This document shows positions 8,101 through 16,636 of a stretch of 64,000 nucleotides of DNA, one piece after another. Both the position numbers and the translations under genes were made by a program. Source of the DNA: an uncultured Pelagibacteraceae bacterium (GTDB taxonomy: Bacteria; Pseudomonadota; Alphaproteobacteria; Pelagibacterales; Pelagibacteraceae). Within the stretch, counting starts at the first letter, position 1, and every line of letters begins with the position of its first letter. The notes under the pieces were generated by a model. The model had not been told where the DNA came from. It was given only the letters and a program-made list of their open reading frames with translations, and made no database searches. The stretch lies in assembly GCA_902580895.1 (NCBI GenBank), contig CACHMJ010000006.1, positions 1 to 64,000 on the forward strand. The letters are read 5' to 3'.

Positions 8101-9885
8101 ATGACGAAAATGACAACAGAGGAAGCTTTTGTAAAAGTTTTACAAATGCACGGCATCGAACATGCTTTTGGAATAATAGGTTCAGCATTCATGCCTATCT
8201 CTGATATTTTTCCTGATGCAGGTATTACTTTTTGGGACGTAGCTCATGAAACAAATGGTGGACTAATCGCTGATGGTTATACAAGATCTACAGGTAAAAT
8301 GTCTATGGTCATTGCACAAAACGGGCCAGGCATCACTGGATTAGTAACCCCGATTAAAACTGCTTACTGGAATCATACACCATTATTATTAGTTACACCT
8401 CAGGCAGCAAATAAGACTATGGGTCAAGGAGGTTTTCAAGAAGTAGAGCAAATGAATTTATTTAAAGATATGGTTTGTTACCAAGAAGAGGTTAGAGACC
8501 CATCAAGAATGGCTGAAGTTTTAAATAGAGTAATTGAAAAAGCAATAAGAGGCTCAGCGCCTGCGCAAATTAATGTTCCAAGAGATTATTGGACTCAAGT
8601 TATCGATATTGAATTACCACCAATAGTAAGATTAGAAAGACAAGGTGGAGGAGCAGAGGCTATAGATAAAGCTGCAAAACTTTTATCAAATGCAAAGTTT
8701 CCAGTTATTTTATCTGGTGCAGGAGTTGTAATTGGTGGTGCAATTGAAGAGACAAAAAAACTTGCAGAAAAATTAGATTCTCCAGTTTGTTCTGGTTATC
8801 AGCACAATGATAGTTTTCCAGGAAGTCATCCGTTAGCTGTAGGACCTTTAGGATATAATGGGTCAAAAGCTGCTATGGAGTTAATCTCAAAAGCAGATGT
8901 TGTTTTGGCTTTAGGAACAAGATTAAATCCGTTTTCGACACTTCCAGGGTATGGCATAGATTATTGGCCTAAGAAAGCTAGCATAATCCAAGTTGATATC
9001 AATCCTGATAGAATTGGTTTAACTAAAAAAGTTACTGTTGGAATAAGCGGAGATGCAAAATTAGTTGCTCAACAAATATTTGATAAATTATCATCCAATG
9101 CAGGTGATACAGATAGACAAAAAAGAAAAGACTTAATTCATCAAACAAAATCTGCATGGTTACAAAAATTATCTAGTCTAGATCATGAAGATGATGATGA
9201 AGGAACAGTCTGGAACAAAGAAGCAAGAGAGAGGGATAAAGATAGAATGTCACCAAGACAAGCTTGGAGAGCAATTCAAGCTGGAATGCCTGAAGATGTA
9301 ATTATCTCAAGTGATATTGGAAATAATTGTGCAATAGGAAATGCTTATCCAACTTTTGAAAAACCAAGAAAATATTTAGCACCAGGTTTATTTGGTCCTT
9401 GTGGTTATGGTTTCCCATCAATACTTGGAGCAAAGATTGGATGTCCAGATACACCTGTGATTGGTTTTGCGGGAGATGGAGCATTTGGAATTAGTATGAA
9501 CGAGATGAGTTCTTGTGCTCGTGAAGAATGGCCGGCAATTACAATGGTTATCTTTAGAAACTATCAATGGGGCGCAGAGAAAAGAAACACTACCCTTTGG
9601 TATGATAATAATTTTATAGGAACTGAATTAGATCCTAATTTAAGTTATGCAAAAGTAGCAGATGCATGTGGTTTAAAAGGTGTAACTGTTAAAACTATGG
9701 AAGAAACAACTGCGGCAATCAAAAAATCCTGTGAGGATCAAAAGAAAGGTATTACAACATTCATTGAGGTAATACTTAATCAAGAATTAGGTGAACCATT
9801 TAGAAGAGATGCGATGAAAGCACCTGTAAAAGTTGCTGGAATTAAAAAAGAGGATATGAAAAAGCAGCCTTCTATAAATTCTTAA
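8101..9885 (+). CDS. xsc: Sulfoacetaldehyde acetyltransferase
   Basis: A 594-residue thiamine-diphosphate enzyme. Xsc converts sulfoacetaldehyde and phosphate to acetyl phosphate and sulfite, the C-S bond cleaving step of taurine and isethionate breakdown. The N-terminal TPP domain has HGIEHAFGIIGSAFMPISD and the AHETNGGLIADGYTRSTGK segment carrying the catalytic Glu. The C-terminal domain has the GDG...N cofactor motif in FAGDGAFGISMNEMSS, with the Asn in IFRNYQWGAEK. The IIGSAFM and QWGAEKRNTT segments separate Xsc from acetolactate synthase. Length is normal. No phosphotransacetylase or acetate kinase gene lies nearby; acetyl phosphate must be handled elsewhere. The stop overlaps a tiny leftward frame. 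Confidence 0.95.
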   Translation: MTKMTTEEAFVKVLQMHGIEHAFGIIGSAFMPISDIFPDAGITFWDVAHETNGGLIADGYTRSTGKMSMVIAQNGPGITGLVTPIKTAYWNHTPLLLVTPQAANKTMGQGGFQEVEQMNLFKDMVCYQEEVRDPSRMAEVLNRVIEKAIRGSAPAQINVPRDYWTQVIDIELPPIVRLERQGGGAEAIDKAAKLLSNAKFPVILSGAGVVIGGAIEETKKLAEKLDSPVCSGYQHNDSFPGSHPLAVGPLGYNGSKAAMELISKADVVLALGTRLNPFSTLPGYGIDYWPKKASIIQVDINPDRIGLTKKVTVGISGDAKLVAQQIFDKLSSNAGDTDRQKRKDLIHQTKSAWLQKLSSLDHEDDDEGTVWNKEARERDKDRMSPRQAWRAIQAGMPEDVIISSDIGNNCAIGNAYPTFEKPRKYLAPGLFGPCGYGFPSILGAKIGCPDTPVIGFAGDGAFGISMNEMSSCAREEWPAITMVIFRNYQWGAEKRNTTLWYDNNFIGTELDPNLSYAKVADACGLKGVTVKTMEETTAAIKKSCEDQKKGITTFIEVILNQELGEPFRRDAMKAPVKVAGIKKEDMKKQPSINS

Positions 9886-10004
9886 TGTAAATCCATAGGC
9901 CAGTTATCTTTACCATTATATCGATCTAACTCTTTTTTTGTTATTGGCCTGAACAAAATCCAAGCAATAACAATTACTAAAGATAATAATATTAATGTTT
10001 TCAC
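9882..10004 (-). CDS. 40-residue membrane protein
   Basis: The frame runs from GTG at 10004-10002 to TAA at 9884-9882. The N-terminal 20 residues form one strong hydrophobic helix. A charged tail of 20 residues follows (ITKKELDRYNGKDNWPMDLH). It starts two bases after the stop of the hydratase-like gene on the same strand and ends inside the xsc stop region. There is no classical ribosome site, so translational coupling would be needed. Composition and tight placement argue for a real gene, but the GTG start makes it tentative. Confidence 0.4.
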   Translation of the reverse strand: MKTLILLSLVIVIAWILFRPITKKELDRYNGKDNWPMDLH

Positions 10005-10006
10005 TT

Positions 10007-10777
10007 TTATCTTATTATTGTCTTAACAGAACCGAGCTTATCGATTTTACCTTGATAAAGACCTTTACCTATCGGAACTACTCCTACAGTTGAACCAGTA
10101 AATACATAAAAATTTTTATTCAGATTAACTTTATCTTTTTTTAATTTATTTAAAACAAACCTTAATGAGTTTAATGGATTAATGAAAACAGCACTAGTAT
10201 TACCATTGATATTCTGTTTTGTATTTTTGTTTGAAATATTTGTTTTTAAATTTCCAATGTTAATTTTTCTATATTTTTTCTTTTGACCGATCAAAAATTT
10301 TACATTAGCCCCAAAATCACTACATAAATCTCCAAACGAAGTTATTCCTTTTTTTCTTTGTCTATAACCAACGATTTCTATACAAGGAGCCATATGAGAA
10401 ATAAATTTCGATATATTCCTCATCGTAATTACACCTTTTGAATTAAAAAAAGATCTTTTAACCAGATAGCAAACCTCTAACTCAATGCCAAAAGTAGTCT
10501 TACTAATCTTGACACTTTTACCACTTTTCAAAAAATTATTTTTATAAACCGATGCGTAAAATGGCTCTTTTTCCTTTAACTTTTTCATTACTGGAATTCC
10601 AGTTCCTCCAGCTTTGTAACCAATTATGGGTTTTTTAACTTTACTCTCACAAAGCATTCTGAATTTGTTTGCCTCAGTCAGTTTTTTTGTAAATCTTCTA
10701 GGTAATGGTGCGATAATTTTATTTTTAATAAAAGCTTTTACTAATTTATTTGAAGTTGTTTCTATTAATGTGCTCAT
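10007..10777 (-). CDS. 2-keto-4-pentenoate hydratase-like (FAH-fold) protein
   Basis: A 256-residue protein of the hydratase/decarboxylase branch of the fumarylacetoacetate hydrolase fold (MhpD-like). Supporting segments are GYKAGGTGIP near residues 53-62, FGIELEVCYLVKRS near 96-109 with the metal-binding acidic residues, and APCIEIVGYRQ near 130-140. The family hydrates 2-hydroxypentadienoate-type acids or decarboxylates oxalocrotonate, but the sequence is divergent and Lys-rich, and the true substrate is unknown. A 205-base spacer holding a 49-codon frame lies upstream. No aromatic meta-cleavage genes are nearby, so a classical catechol role is unlikely. Confidence 0.72.
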   Translation of the reverse strand: MSTLIETTSNKLVKAFIKNKIIAPLPRRFTKKLTEANKFRMLCESKVKKPIIGYKAGGTGIPVMKKLKEKEPFYASVYKNNFLKSGKSVKISKTTFGIELEVCYLVKRSFFNSKGVITMRNISKFISHMAPCIEIVGYRQRKKGITSFGDLCSDFGANVKFLIGQKKKYRKINIGNLKTNISNKNTKQNINGNTSAVFINPLNSLRFVLNKLKKDKVNLNKNFYVFTGSTVGVVPIGKGLYQGKIDKLGSVKTIIR

Positions 10778-10818
10778 ATTTTTGAATTATTTTTTTTATT
10801 TAATTGATAAACTATATT

Positions 10819-10968
10819 TTATGATCCAAAGTTTATCAAACTAAAACCAGCAATAAAAAAGACTATCAACCAAACCAAACCTTTTATTAAAAAAAAAGTA
10901 AATCCTCCAACTAGAATATATCTACCCCATTTACTCTTTGACAAAAAATTTTTAAGCCTAGTCATCAT
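10819..10968 (-). CDS. 49-residue single-helix membrane protein
   Basis: ATG at 10968-10966 to TAA at 10821-10819. The basic N-terminus (MMTRLKNFLSKSKWGRY) is followed by a hydrophobic stretch from residue 18 to the end, containing the GGFTFFLIKGLVWL pattern. It begins 14 bases after the stop of the M23 peptidase gene on the same strand and is followed by the hydratase-like gene, so it looks like an operon member. The pattern resembles small alphaproteobacterial membrane proteins I have seen without assigned function. Confidence 0.62.
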   Translation of the reverse strand: MMTRLKNFLSKSKWGRYILVGGFTFFLIKGLVWLIVFFIAGFSLINFGS

Positions 10969-10982
10969 TTAGATAAATTTTG

Positions 10983-11786
10983 CTAATTCAATAAAGACAT
11001 TGGATCAAGTCTAGTTTGAAACCAATTTACCCTAAAATCTAGGTGAGGGCCTGTAGATCTACCAGTTGATCCAACTGTACCAATGATATCTCCTTGATTA
11101 ATTTGATCACCAACAGATACCATCACATCTTCTAAGTGAGAGTAAATTGTTGAAATCCCGTGTCCATGATCCATTATAATTGTTCCTCCAGTATAATAAA
11201 GATCATCCTCGGCCATTGTTACAACCCCAGATGCTGATGATTTAATCATTGTTCCTTTTTTTGCTGCTATATCAATTCCATAGTGAGGCCACTTTGGTTT
11301 ACCATTTAAAATTCTCTGGCTTCCGTAAACACCACTAATAATTCCTTTTACAGGCATAATGAATTGGTTTTTAAAAAAAGGTAAATCAGAATTGATAGCT
11401 CTAGCTTTTCCAATTCTGTTGTTTTCTTCTTTTATTCTTTTGTAAACTGACTCAGGTGGTGTAACTTTACTTTCTTCTAAGCCATCTATTCTCTGAATGT
11501 TATATTTTCTTTTAAGAACTTTTTTAATTATTTTTTCAATTTTTCCGTTTGTTATTTTAGTAATAGTTAAATCAAATTTTCTATCTCTATCAATACCAAA
11601 AGCAAAATAACCATCTTTAGAAACTTTCACTTCTTTTTTATCTATAATTATTTTTGAGGAGGGATCAGTTATTCCTATGATATAATGACCCTGTAAAAAT
11701 TTTCCCTTAAACTCGATAGCATTTAAATGAGTTGAGATAAAAAAGATTATTAAAAAAAATAATTTTGGTATTATTTTGCAGTCCAT
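10983..11786 (-). CDS. M23-family metallopeptidase, periplasmic
   Basis: A 267-residue peptidoglycan endopeptidase-like protein. A signal peptide occupies about residues 1-23. The C-terminal LytM/M23 domain has the zinc ligands H168 and D172 (HYGIDIA), catalytic H217 in YSHL, and H248 in GPHLDFRV. The glycine-rich TVGSTGRSTGPH loop is typical. All metal and catalytic residues are present, so it is probably an active hydrolase of peptide cross-links in the periplasm. The region between signal and catalytic domain is beta-rich and unassigned. Its start overlaps the end of the SDR gene by 16 bases, so it is translated from the same message. Confidence 0.9.
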   Translation of the reverse strand: MDCKIIPKLFFLIIFFISTHLNAIEFKGKFLQGHYIIGITDPSSKIIIDKKEVKVSKDGYFAFGIDRDRKFDLTITKITNGKIEKIIKKVLKRKYNIQRIDGLEESKVTPPESVYKRIKEENNRIGKARAINSDLPFFKNQFIMPVKGIISGVYGSQRILNGKPKWPHYGIDIAAKKGTMIKSSASGVVTMAEDDLYYTGGTIIMDHGHGISTIYSHLEDVMVSVGDQINQGDIIGTVGSTGRSTGPHLDFRVNWFQTRLDPMSLLN

Positions 11787-12541
11787 CCGCCATCAACTAA
11801 TAAAGAAGTTCCAGTGATCATTGACGCTGCATCAGATGCAAGAAATACAGCTGCGCTTGCTACATCTGAAAGTTCAGCAAATTTTCCCAGAGGAATATTT
11901 CCCAAAACTTCTTTTTTAAATTTTTTACTTTTTAAAAATTTACTTGTCATTGGAGTAACAACAAAAGTTGGGCAAACAGTATTTACCCTTATGTTATATT
12001 TAGCTAGATCAATCGACATTCCTTTGGTTAAGCCTTCTAAGCCAAATTTTGTCATATTATATACACTTCTAATAGGACCACCAACATGACCCATTTGAGA
12101 GGACATATTTACAATCGCACCACCAATTTTTTTTCTATTTTTGAACTTAATCATTTTTAAAGCACATAATTGAGCAAGATTAAAAGTTGCCATCGTGTTT
12201 ATCTTAACTAAATACTCCATATTTTTTGTTTTAACTTTGGTAAAATGTTCAGGAATATTATTGCCTGCATTGTTAATTAGTATATCTATTTTTGTCTGCT
12301 TATTAATTATTTCTTTAATTAGATTGTAATTTGTGATGTCACATACATAAGATTTACATTTAGACTTTATTTTTTTTATCTTTTTTGAAACTTCATCTAA
12401 ATCTTTTTTTGTTCTACTTATGATGATCAAATTCGCACCAGCTTCAGCAAGCGCTATAGCACATGCTCTACCAAGTCCTTTTCCAGCTCCAGTTACCACT
12501 GCAGTTTTATTCTTTAAATTGTAGTTTTTAAGATACATCAT
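11771..12541 (-). CDS. Short-chain dehydrogenase/reductase
   Basis: A 256-residue classical SDR. The cofactor motif TGAGKGLG is at residues 17-24, NNAG marks the central strand, and the catalytic set is Ser in VNMSSQ and Y-x-x-x-K in YNMTKFG. The C-terminal DGGWTAK end is typical of the 3-oxoacyl-ACP reductase/gluconate dehydrogenase branch. The Asp-lacking turn after strand 2 (IIISRTKK) suggests NADP(H). The ATGA overlap with terC shows coupling. It lies downstream of a GMC alcohol oxidoreductase, so it may act on the same or a related hydroxy compound. Substrate unknown. Confidence 0.88.
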   Translation of the reverse strand: MMYLKNYNLKNKTAVVTGAGKGLGRACAIALAEAGANLIIISRTKKDLDEVSKKIKKIKSKCKSYVCDITNYNLIKEIINKQTKIDILINNAGNNIPEHFTKVKTKNMEYLVKINTMATFNLAQLCALKMIKFKNRKKIGGAIVNMSSQMGHVGGPIRSVYNMTKFGLEGLTKGMSIDLAKYNIRVNTVCPTFVVTPMTSKFLKSKKFKKEVLGNIPLGKFAELSDVASAAVFLASDAASMITGTSLLVDGGWTAK

Positions 12542-13131
12542 AAAAATAATATTTTAATATCAGTATAAATCAATTCAATAGCAACAATTAAAATTGCCAA
12601 TAATCCTGCCCAAGCAATCCATTTATATTTTTTTATCCAATTTGATATTAATGTTGCTGCTGTTGCCATTAGTATAATTGATAAAACAAGACCAAAAATT
12701 AATAAGTAATAATGGTCCCCTGCTGCTCCTGCAACTCCTAAAACATTATCTAAACTCATGGTAAAATCAGCTAATAAGATTGTCCAAATAGCTTTTAAAA
12801 AACTGGAATTATCTACCTTTATATCACTTTCGTGATCAGAACCTTTTATGACATCTAAATAAAGTTTGTAGACAATATAGAGAAGAAGAACACCTCCAAT
12901 TAACCTTAAACCTGTAATTTGTAATAAATAAGCAGTCAATAAAGTTAAGATTATTCTTAAGACAACTGCTCCACCTATTCCCCAAAAAATAATTTTTCGT
13001 CTTTGTTCTAAAGGAAATTTTGATGCAACCATTCCAATTATGATTGCATTGTCTCCTGCTAATACAAGATCAATTAATATGATTTGTGTTAAAATAGTTA
13101 TTTGTTCTGGAGTAATTAAATCAGTGAACAT
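12538..13131 (-). CDS. TerC/YjbE-family membrane protein
   Basis: A 197-residue TerC-family protein with about six or seven transmembrane helices. It has the two inverted metal-binding repeats of the family: LIDLVLAGDNAIIIGMVA near the N-terminus and LADFTMSLDNVLGVAGAA in the second half. Related proteins export manganese or take part in metal homeostasis, often beside exported metalloenzymes; the tellurite name is historical. It overlaps the SDR by four bases and the GMC gene by eleven, so it is embedded in the operon. Confidence 0.88.
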   Translation of the reverse strand: MFTDLITPEQITILTQIILIDLVLAGDNAIIIGMVASKFPLEQRRKIIFWGIGGAVVLRIILTLLTAYLLQITGLRLIGGVLLLYIVYKLYLDVIKGSDHESDIKVDNSSFLKAIWTILLADFTMSLDNVLGVAGAAGDHYYLLIFGLVLSIILMATAATLISNWIKKYKWIAWAGLLAILIVAIELIYTDIKILFL

Positions 13132-14725
13132 TACTTCTAAGTATCATATCAGCACCTTTTTCGGCAATCATTATTGTGGGTGCATTTGTATTACCCGAAG
13201 TTATATTAGGCATTATTGATGCATCAATTACCCTTAAATTATTTAACCCTTTTACTTTAAGTGTTTCATCAACTACCGCCATATCATCTTGTCCCATTTT
13301 ACATGTACCAACTGGATGAAAAATAGTTTGTGCATAATCTGATCCAGCTTTTACTAGCTCTTCATCATCATTAATATTAATACCAGGTCTATATTCCTCT
13401 GGTTTATATTTTTTAAAAGTTTCAGACTCCATTATTATTTTCCTTGTAAGCTTCAAACCTTTTGCAGCAATAATACGATCATGGTCAGTTGAAAGATAAT
13501 TGAGTTTTACTTTTGCATAAATTCTTGAGTCTTTATTAATAATATTAACATGACCTCTACTTGTTGGTCTTATATTTGATACAGTAGGTGTGAATGCATG
13601 AAAGTCATGGTTTTTAGTAGCACCTAAAGTGTCCATACTCATGGGTTGCACGTGCCATTGAAGATCTGGCAATTCTAAAGATGGATCGCTCTTAGCAAAC
13701 ATACACATTTGACTGGCACCCATTGTCATTGGTCCACTTCTGTTAAAAACATATTCTAGACCAATCATTAATTTTCCAAACAAACTATTAACTTTTTTAT
13801 TTAATGACTTAAGTCCATGGACTTTATAGATTGGTCGAAACATTAGATGATCTTGTAGATTTTCTCCAACTCCCTTCAAATCATTGACCATATCTATACC
13901 TAGATCTTTTAATTTTTCTGAATTACCTATTCCAGATGTTTGTAAAATTTGAGGAGAACCAATTGAACCAGATGATATTATTATTTCTTTATTGGCTGAA
14001 ACCTTCTGAAGTTGATTTTCTTGCCAATACTCAACATTTTTGGCAGTTTTGTTTTCAAAATTTATTTTTTTTACATGTGCATTAGTAATAATCTTTAAAT
14101 TATTTCTTTTTTTAATTGGATTTAAGTATCCAACAGCAGTGCTACATCTAAACCCATCTTTTTCAGTTACTTGAAAGTATCCACACCCATGATTGTCACC
14201 GGTATTAAAATCTTTAGTTTTCGGAATACCAAACTCCTCAGCTGCATTCTGAAATTCATTTAAAAGTGGTAACTGAATTCTTTGATCTGATACAGATAGA
14301 GGACCACCAACACCATGATAATCATCTTTTCCTCGTTCTTGATCTTCGGCTTTAATAAAATATGGAAGCACATCATCCCAACCCCAACCAGTGTTACCTA
14401 ATTGACGCCAGATATCATAGTCTCTACTCTGTCCCCTTATATACAATAATCCGTTTATTGCAGAACTTCCACCCAGGGTTTTACCTCGAGGATATCGAAT
14501 AGAACGATTGTTCATTGTTTCGTCAGGTTCTGTCTTATAACACCAATCAACTGACGGATTGTGCATTGTTTTAAAATATCCAACTGGAATATGAATCCAG
14601 GGATAATTATCTTTTCCACCAGCTTCAATTAAAAGAACTTTGTTCTTAGAGTTTTCTGAAAGTCTATTAGCAAGAACACACCCTGCAGATCCAGCACCTA
14701 AAATTATAAAGTCAAAATTTTCCAT
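13121..14725 (-). CDS. GMC-family FAD alcohol oxidoreductase (choline dehydrogenase-like)
   Basis: A 534-residue glucose-methanol-choline oxidoreductase. The FAD motif GAGSAGCVLANRLSE starts at residue 10. The GMC signatures are PRGKTLGGSSAINGLLYIRG and SSGSIGSPQILQTSGIG. The active-site His lies in the C-terminal IFHPVGTCKMG, and the second catalytic position is in ITSGNTNAPT, where Asn replaces the usual His/Asn pair partner. It oxidizes an alcohol to an aldehyde, passing electrons to the respiratory chain. A TRAP transporter is divergent from it, and xsc lies 3 kb away. Isethionate oxidation to sulfoacetaldehyde, as by the GMC-type IseJ, is therefore one possibility; choline or another alcohol is equally allowed. 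Confidence 0.88.
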   Translation of the reverse strand: MENFDFIILGAGSAGCVLANRLSENSKNKVLLIEAGGKDNYPWIHIPVGYFKTMHNPSVDWCYKTEPDETMNNRSIRYPRGKTLGGSSAINGLLYIRGQSRDYDIWRQLGNTGWGWDDVLPYFIKAEDQERGKDDYHGVGGPLSVSDQRIQLPLLNEFQNAAEEFGIPKTKDFNTGDNHGCGYFQVTEKDGFRCSTAVGYLNPIKKRNNLKIITNAHVKKINFENKTAKNVEYWQENQLQKVSANKEIIISSGSIGSPQILQTSGIGNSEKLKDLGIDMVNDLKGVGENLQDHLMFRPIYKVHGLKSLNKKVNSLFGKLMIGLEYVFNRSGPMTMGASQMCMFAKSDPSLELPDLQWHVQPMSMDTLGATKNHDFHAFTPTVSNIRPTSRGHVNIINKDSRIYAKVKLNYLSTDHDRIIAAKGLKLTRKIIMESETFKKYKPEEYRPGININDDEELVKAGSDYAQTIFHPVGTCKMGQDDMAVVDETLKVKGLNNLRVIDASIMPNITSGNTNAPTIMIAEKGADMILRSNVH

Positions 14726-14857
14726 CTATAGTTGAATAGTTTTTTATATATATTATTAAATCATCTTTACACTCATATTAATCAATTGTCACTTGTGTGA
14801 ACTTTGTTTTTCTGATTGTATTCAGGTTGTTAAATTTAACTAACTAGAGGAATAATA
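14726..14857. promoter_or_regulatory. Divergent control region between GMC operon and TRAP operon
   Basis: A 132-base AT-rich spacer between two divergent operons. It contains the short dyad TCAC-TTGT-GTGA at 14789-14800. I found no convincing -35/-10 pair for either direction. AGAGGA seven bases before the ATG at 14858 is a good ribosome site. Confidence 0.35.
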
Positions 14858-15952
14858 ATGAAAAAAATCATTTCAATGTTGTTTGCAACTATTTTAGTAC
14901 TTGGATTCGCATCTAGTGCTAACGCTGCAAAAACACTAAAATGTCAGACAGTTCTTAACACCAAAGCCGATGAGGTTAAAATGTTAAAAGATTTCACTGA
15001 CACAGTAACAACTTTAACAGGAGGATCTCTTAAGTTTGAAATTCTACCAGCTGGAGCTGTTGTAGGTGTTAAGGAAACTTTAGATGCTGTTGACAAAGGT
15101 CTGATTGATTGTGGTTTCGCATGGACTCACTATTGGTCAGGAGATCACCCTGCAGCTATGCTATTTGGTTCGCCAGTAGCTGGTGGTGGTGTAGGTATTG
15201 ATAACATCGCTTTCTTATCATGGTTCCAATATGGTGGTGGTAAAGAATTATACGACCAACTATGGAAAGAAATGGGAAGAGACATAAAAGGATTTATGAT
15301 TCAACCAGTAGGACCAGAAGCTTTAGGTTGGTTTCCAAAACCAATTAAAGATATGGCTGACTTTAGAAAATATAAATTCAGAACACCTCCAGGAATTCCT
15401 GGACAAACTTATAAGGACATTGGTATAGCATCTGTTGCAATGGGTGGTGGAGATATTCTACCAGCTCTTGAAGCAGGAACTATTGATGCTGCTGAATGGT
15501 GTTGTCCAAAACCAGATTTAACATTTGGTTTCCAAAAAGTACTTAAGCACTATTATCTACAAGGTTTACACCAAGTAGTGGTAAATGCTGACTTTTATAT
15601 TACTGGAAAAACTTATAATGCTATGAGTGATCATGAGAAGAAGTCACTTGAAGTTGCAGCTAATGCATCATTAGCTAAATCTTTAAGTTACAGAATCTAT
15701 GAAAACGGAAAGGCTTTACAAGAGCTGACTACCAAACACGGAGTAATTTTAGAAGATACACCTTCAGATTATTTCACAGAATATATGGCTGCAGCAAAAG
15801 CATCTTTAAACAAGAATGCTAAAGAAAATAAATTCTTTAACGAAGTTTATAATTCGATGAAAGAATTTGCTGATATTGCTGTTCCATTCTGGAGTGGTGC
15901 TCAAATGTCTAATGCAAAGCTAGGAATGGCTCACGCAGCAACATTAAAGTAA
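14858..15952 (+). CDS. TRAP transporter solute-binding protein (TakP-like)
   Basis: A 364-residue periplasmic binding protein of a TRAP transporter. The signal peptide is clear, with cleavage after ANA at residue 23. The family core is visible in KFRTPPGIPGQTYKDIG, with the Arg that binds a carboxylate or other acidic group, and in LEAGTIDAAEWCCPKPD. The length and the DAAEW segment match the TakP (2-oxoacid) branch rather than short DctP proteins. The ligand is probably a small anionic compound. Given the local sulfonate genes, isethionate or sulfolactate is possible but unproven. A strong hairpin follows before the permease genes. Confidence 0.9.
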   Translation: MKKIISMLFATILVLGFASSANAAKTLKCQTVLNTKADEVKMLKDFTDTVTTLTGGSLKFEILPAGAVVGVKETLDAVDKGLIDCGFAWTHYWSGDHPAAMLFGSPVAGGGVGIDNIAFLSWFQYGGGKELYDQLWKEMGRDIKGFMIQPVGPEALGWFPKPIKDMADFRKYKFRTPPGIPGQTYKDIGIASVAMGGGDILPALEAGTIDAAEWCCPKPDLTFGFQKVLKHYYLQGLHQVVVNADFYITGKTYNAMSDHEKKSLEVAANASLAKSLSYRIYENGKALQELTTKHGVILEDTPSDYFTEYMAAAKASLNKNAKENKFFNEVYNSMKEFADIAVPFWSGAQMSNAKLGMAHAATLK

Positions 15953-15973
15953 TCAGTAATTAATCTTGATTTA

Positions 15974-16002
15974 TTAGAGCGGACTTTTACAGTCCGCTCT
16001 AA
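15974..16002 (+). terminator. Strong hairpin between TRAP binding protein and permease genes
   Basis: A perfect 12-base-pair stem (15974-15985 with 15991-16002) with a five-base loop, TTTAC, lies 21 bases after the stop of the binding-protein gene. It is followed by a short, poor T run. Because the permease genes follow on the same strand, it is more likely a partial terminator or an mRNA 3'-end stabilizer, letting the binding protein be made in excess. The stem is GC-rich for this genome. Confidence 0.75.
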
Positions 16003-16021
16003 TTATTTACACTAGAATTTT

Positions 16022-16636
16022 ATGGCAGACGAACCAGGAAAATTAGATATCTCCGATGAAATGATAGCCGAAAGGCGAGGTGGTTCGGTAAAAATGCCCG
16101 AGGATATGCCACACTGGATGGCAAAATCTATTACGAGTATTGATAAATTTAGTAAATGGATTGGTAATATTGTTTGTTGGATACTAATGCCATTAATTTT
16201 TGCAATGACTTATGAGGTACTTGCAAGAAAATTATTTTTAGCACCAACAATTTGGGCTTACGATATAAGTCGCTTTCTATATGGAGCACTTTTTATGTTA
16301 GGTGCCGGTTATGCACTTTCAAGAGGAGTTCACATAAGAGCAGACTTTTTATACAGAAACTTTAAAACCAAAAATCAAGGTCTTATAGATTTTTGGTTAT
16401 ATCTATTATTTTATTTTCCGGGTTTAATCGTTTTTCTTTATATGACAATTGGTTTTGTTGGAGAGTCAATTCAAAGAGGTGAAAGAGGCATGGATACAAC
16501 ATGGATGCCCTATATGTGGCCAATCAAAACTTGTTTGCTTATTGGTATTATATTTTTACTAATTCAAGGAGTTTCTGAGTTACTCAAAAGTTATTGGGCA
16601 GCTAAAAAAGGTGAATGGCCTGGAGAAACTAAATGA
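16022..16636 (+). CDS. TRAP transporter small permease (DctQ type)
   Basis: A 204-residue membrane protein with four transmembrane helices, preceded by an unusually long hydrophilic N-terminus of about 45 residues. The family features are the first-helix region MTYEVLARKLFLAPTIWAYD and the ALSRGVHIRADFLY segment in the second helix pair. It forms the membrane unit of the TRAP transporter with the large permease, whose ATG overlaps its stop by four bases (ATGA). It belongs to the larger-Q subtype that pairs with TakP-like binding proteins. Confidence 0.9.
   Translation: MADEPGKLDISDEMIAERRGGSVKMPEDMPHWMAKSITSIDKFSKWIGNIVCWILMPLIFAMTYEVLARKLFLAPTIWAYDISRFLYGALFMLGAGYALSRGVHIRADFLYRNFKTKNQGLIDFWLYLLFYFPGLIVFLYMTIGFVGESIQRGERGMDTTWMPYMWPIKTCLLIGIIFLLIQGVSELLKSYWAAKKGEWPGETK

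Noticed and set aside
8101-9885. Acetolactate synthase instead of Xsc
   Set aside because: The overall TPP-enzyme fold is shared, but the Xsc-typical IIGSAFM and QWGAEKRNTT segments and the sulfonate neighbours favour Xsc.
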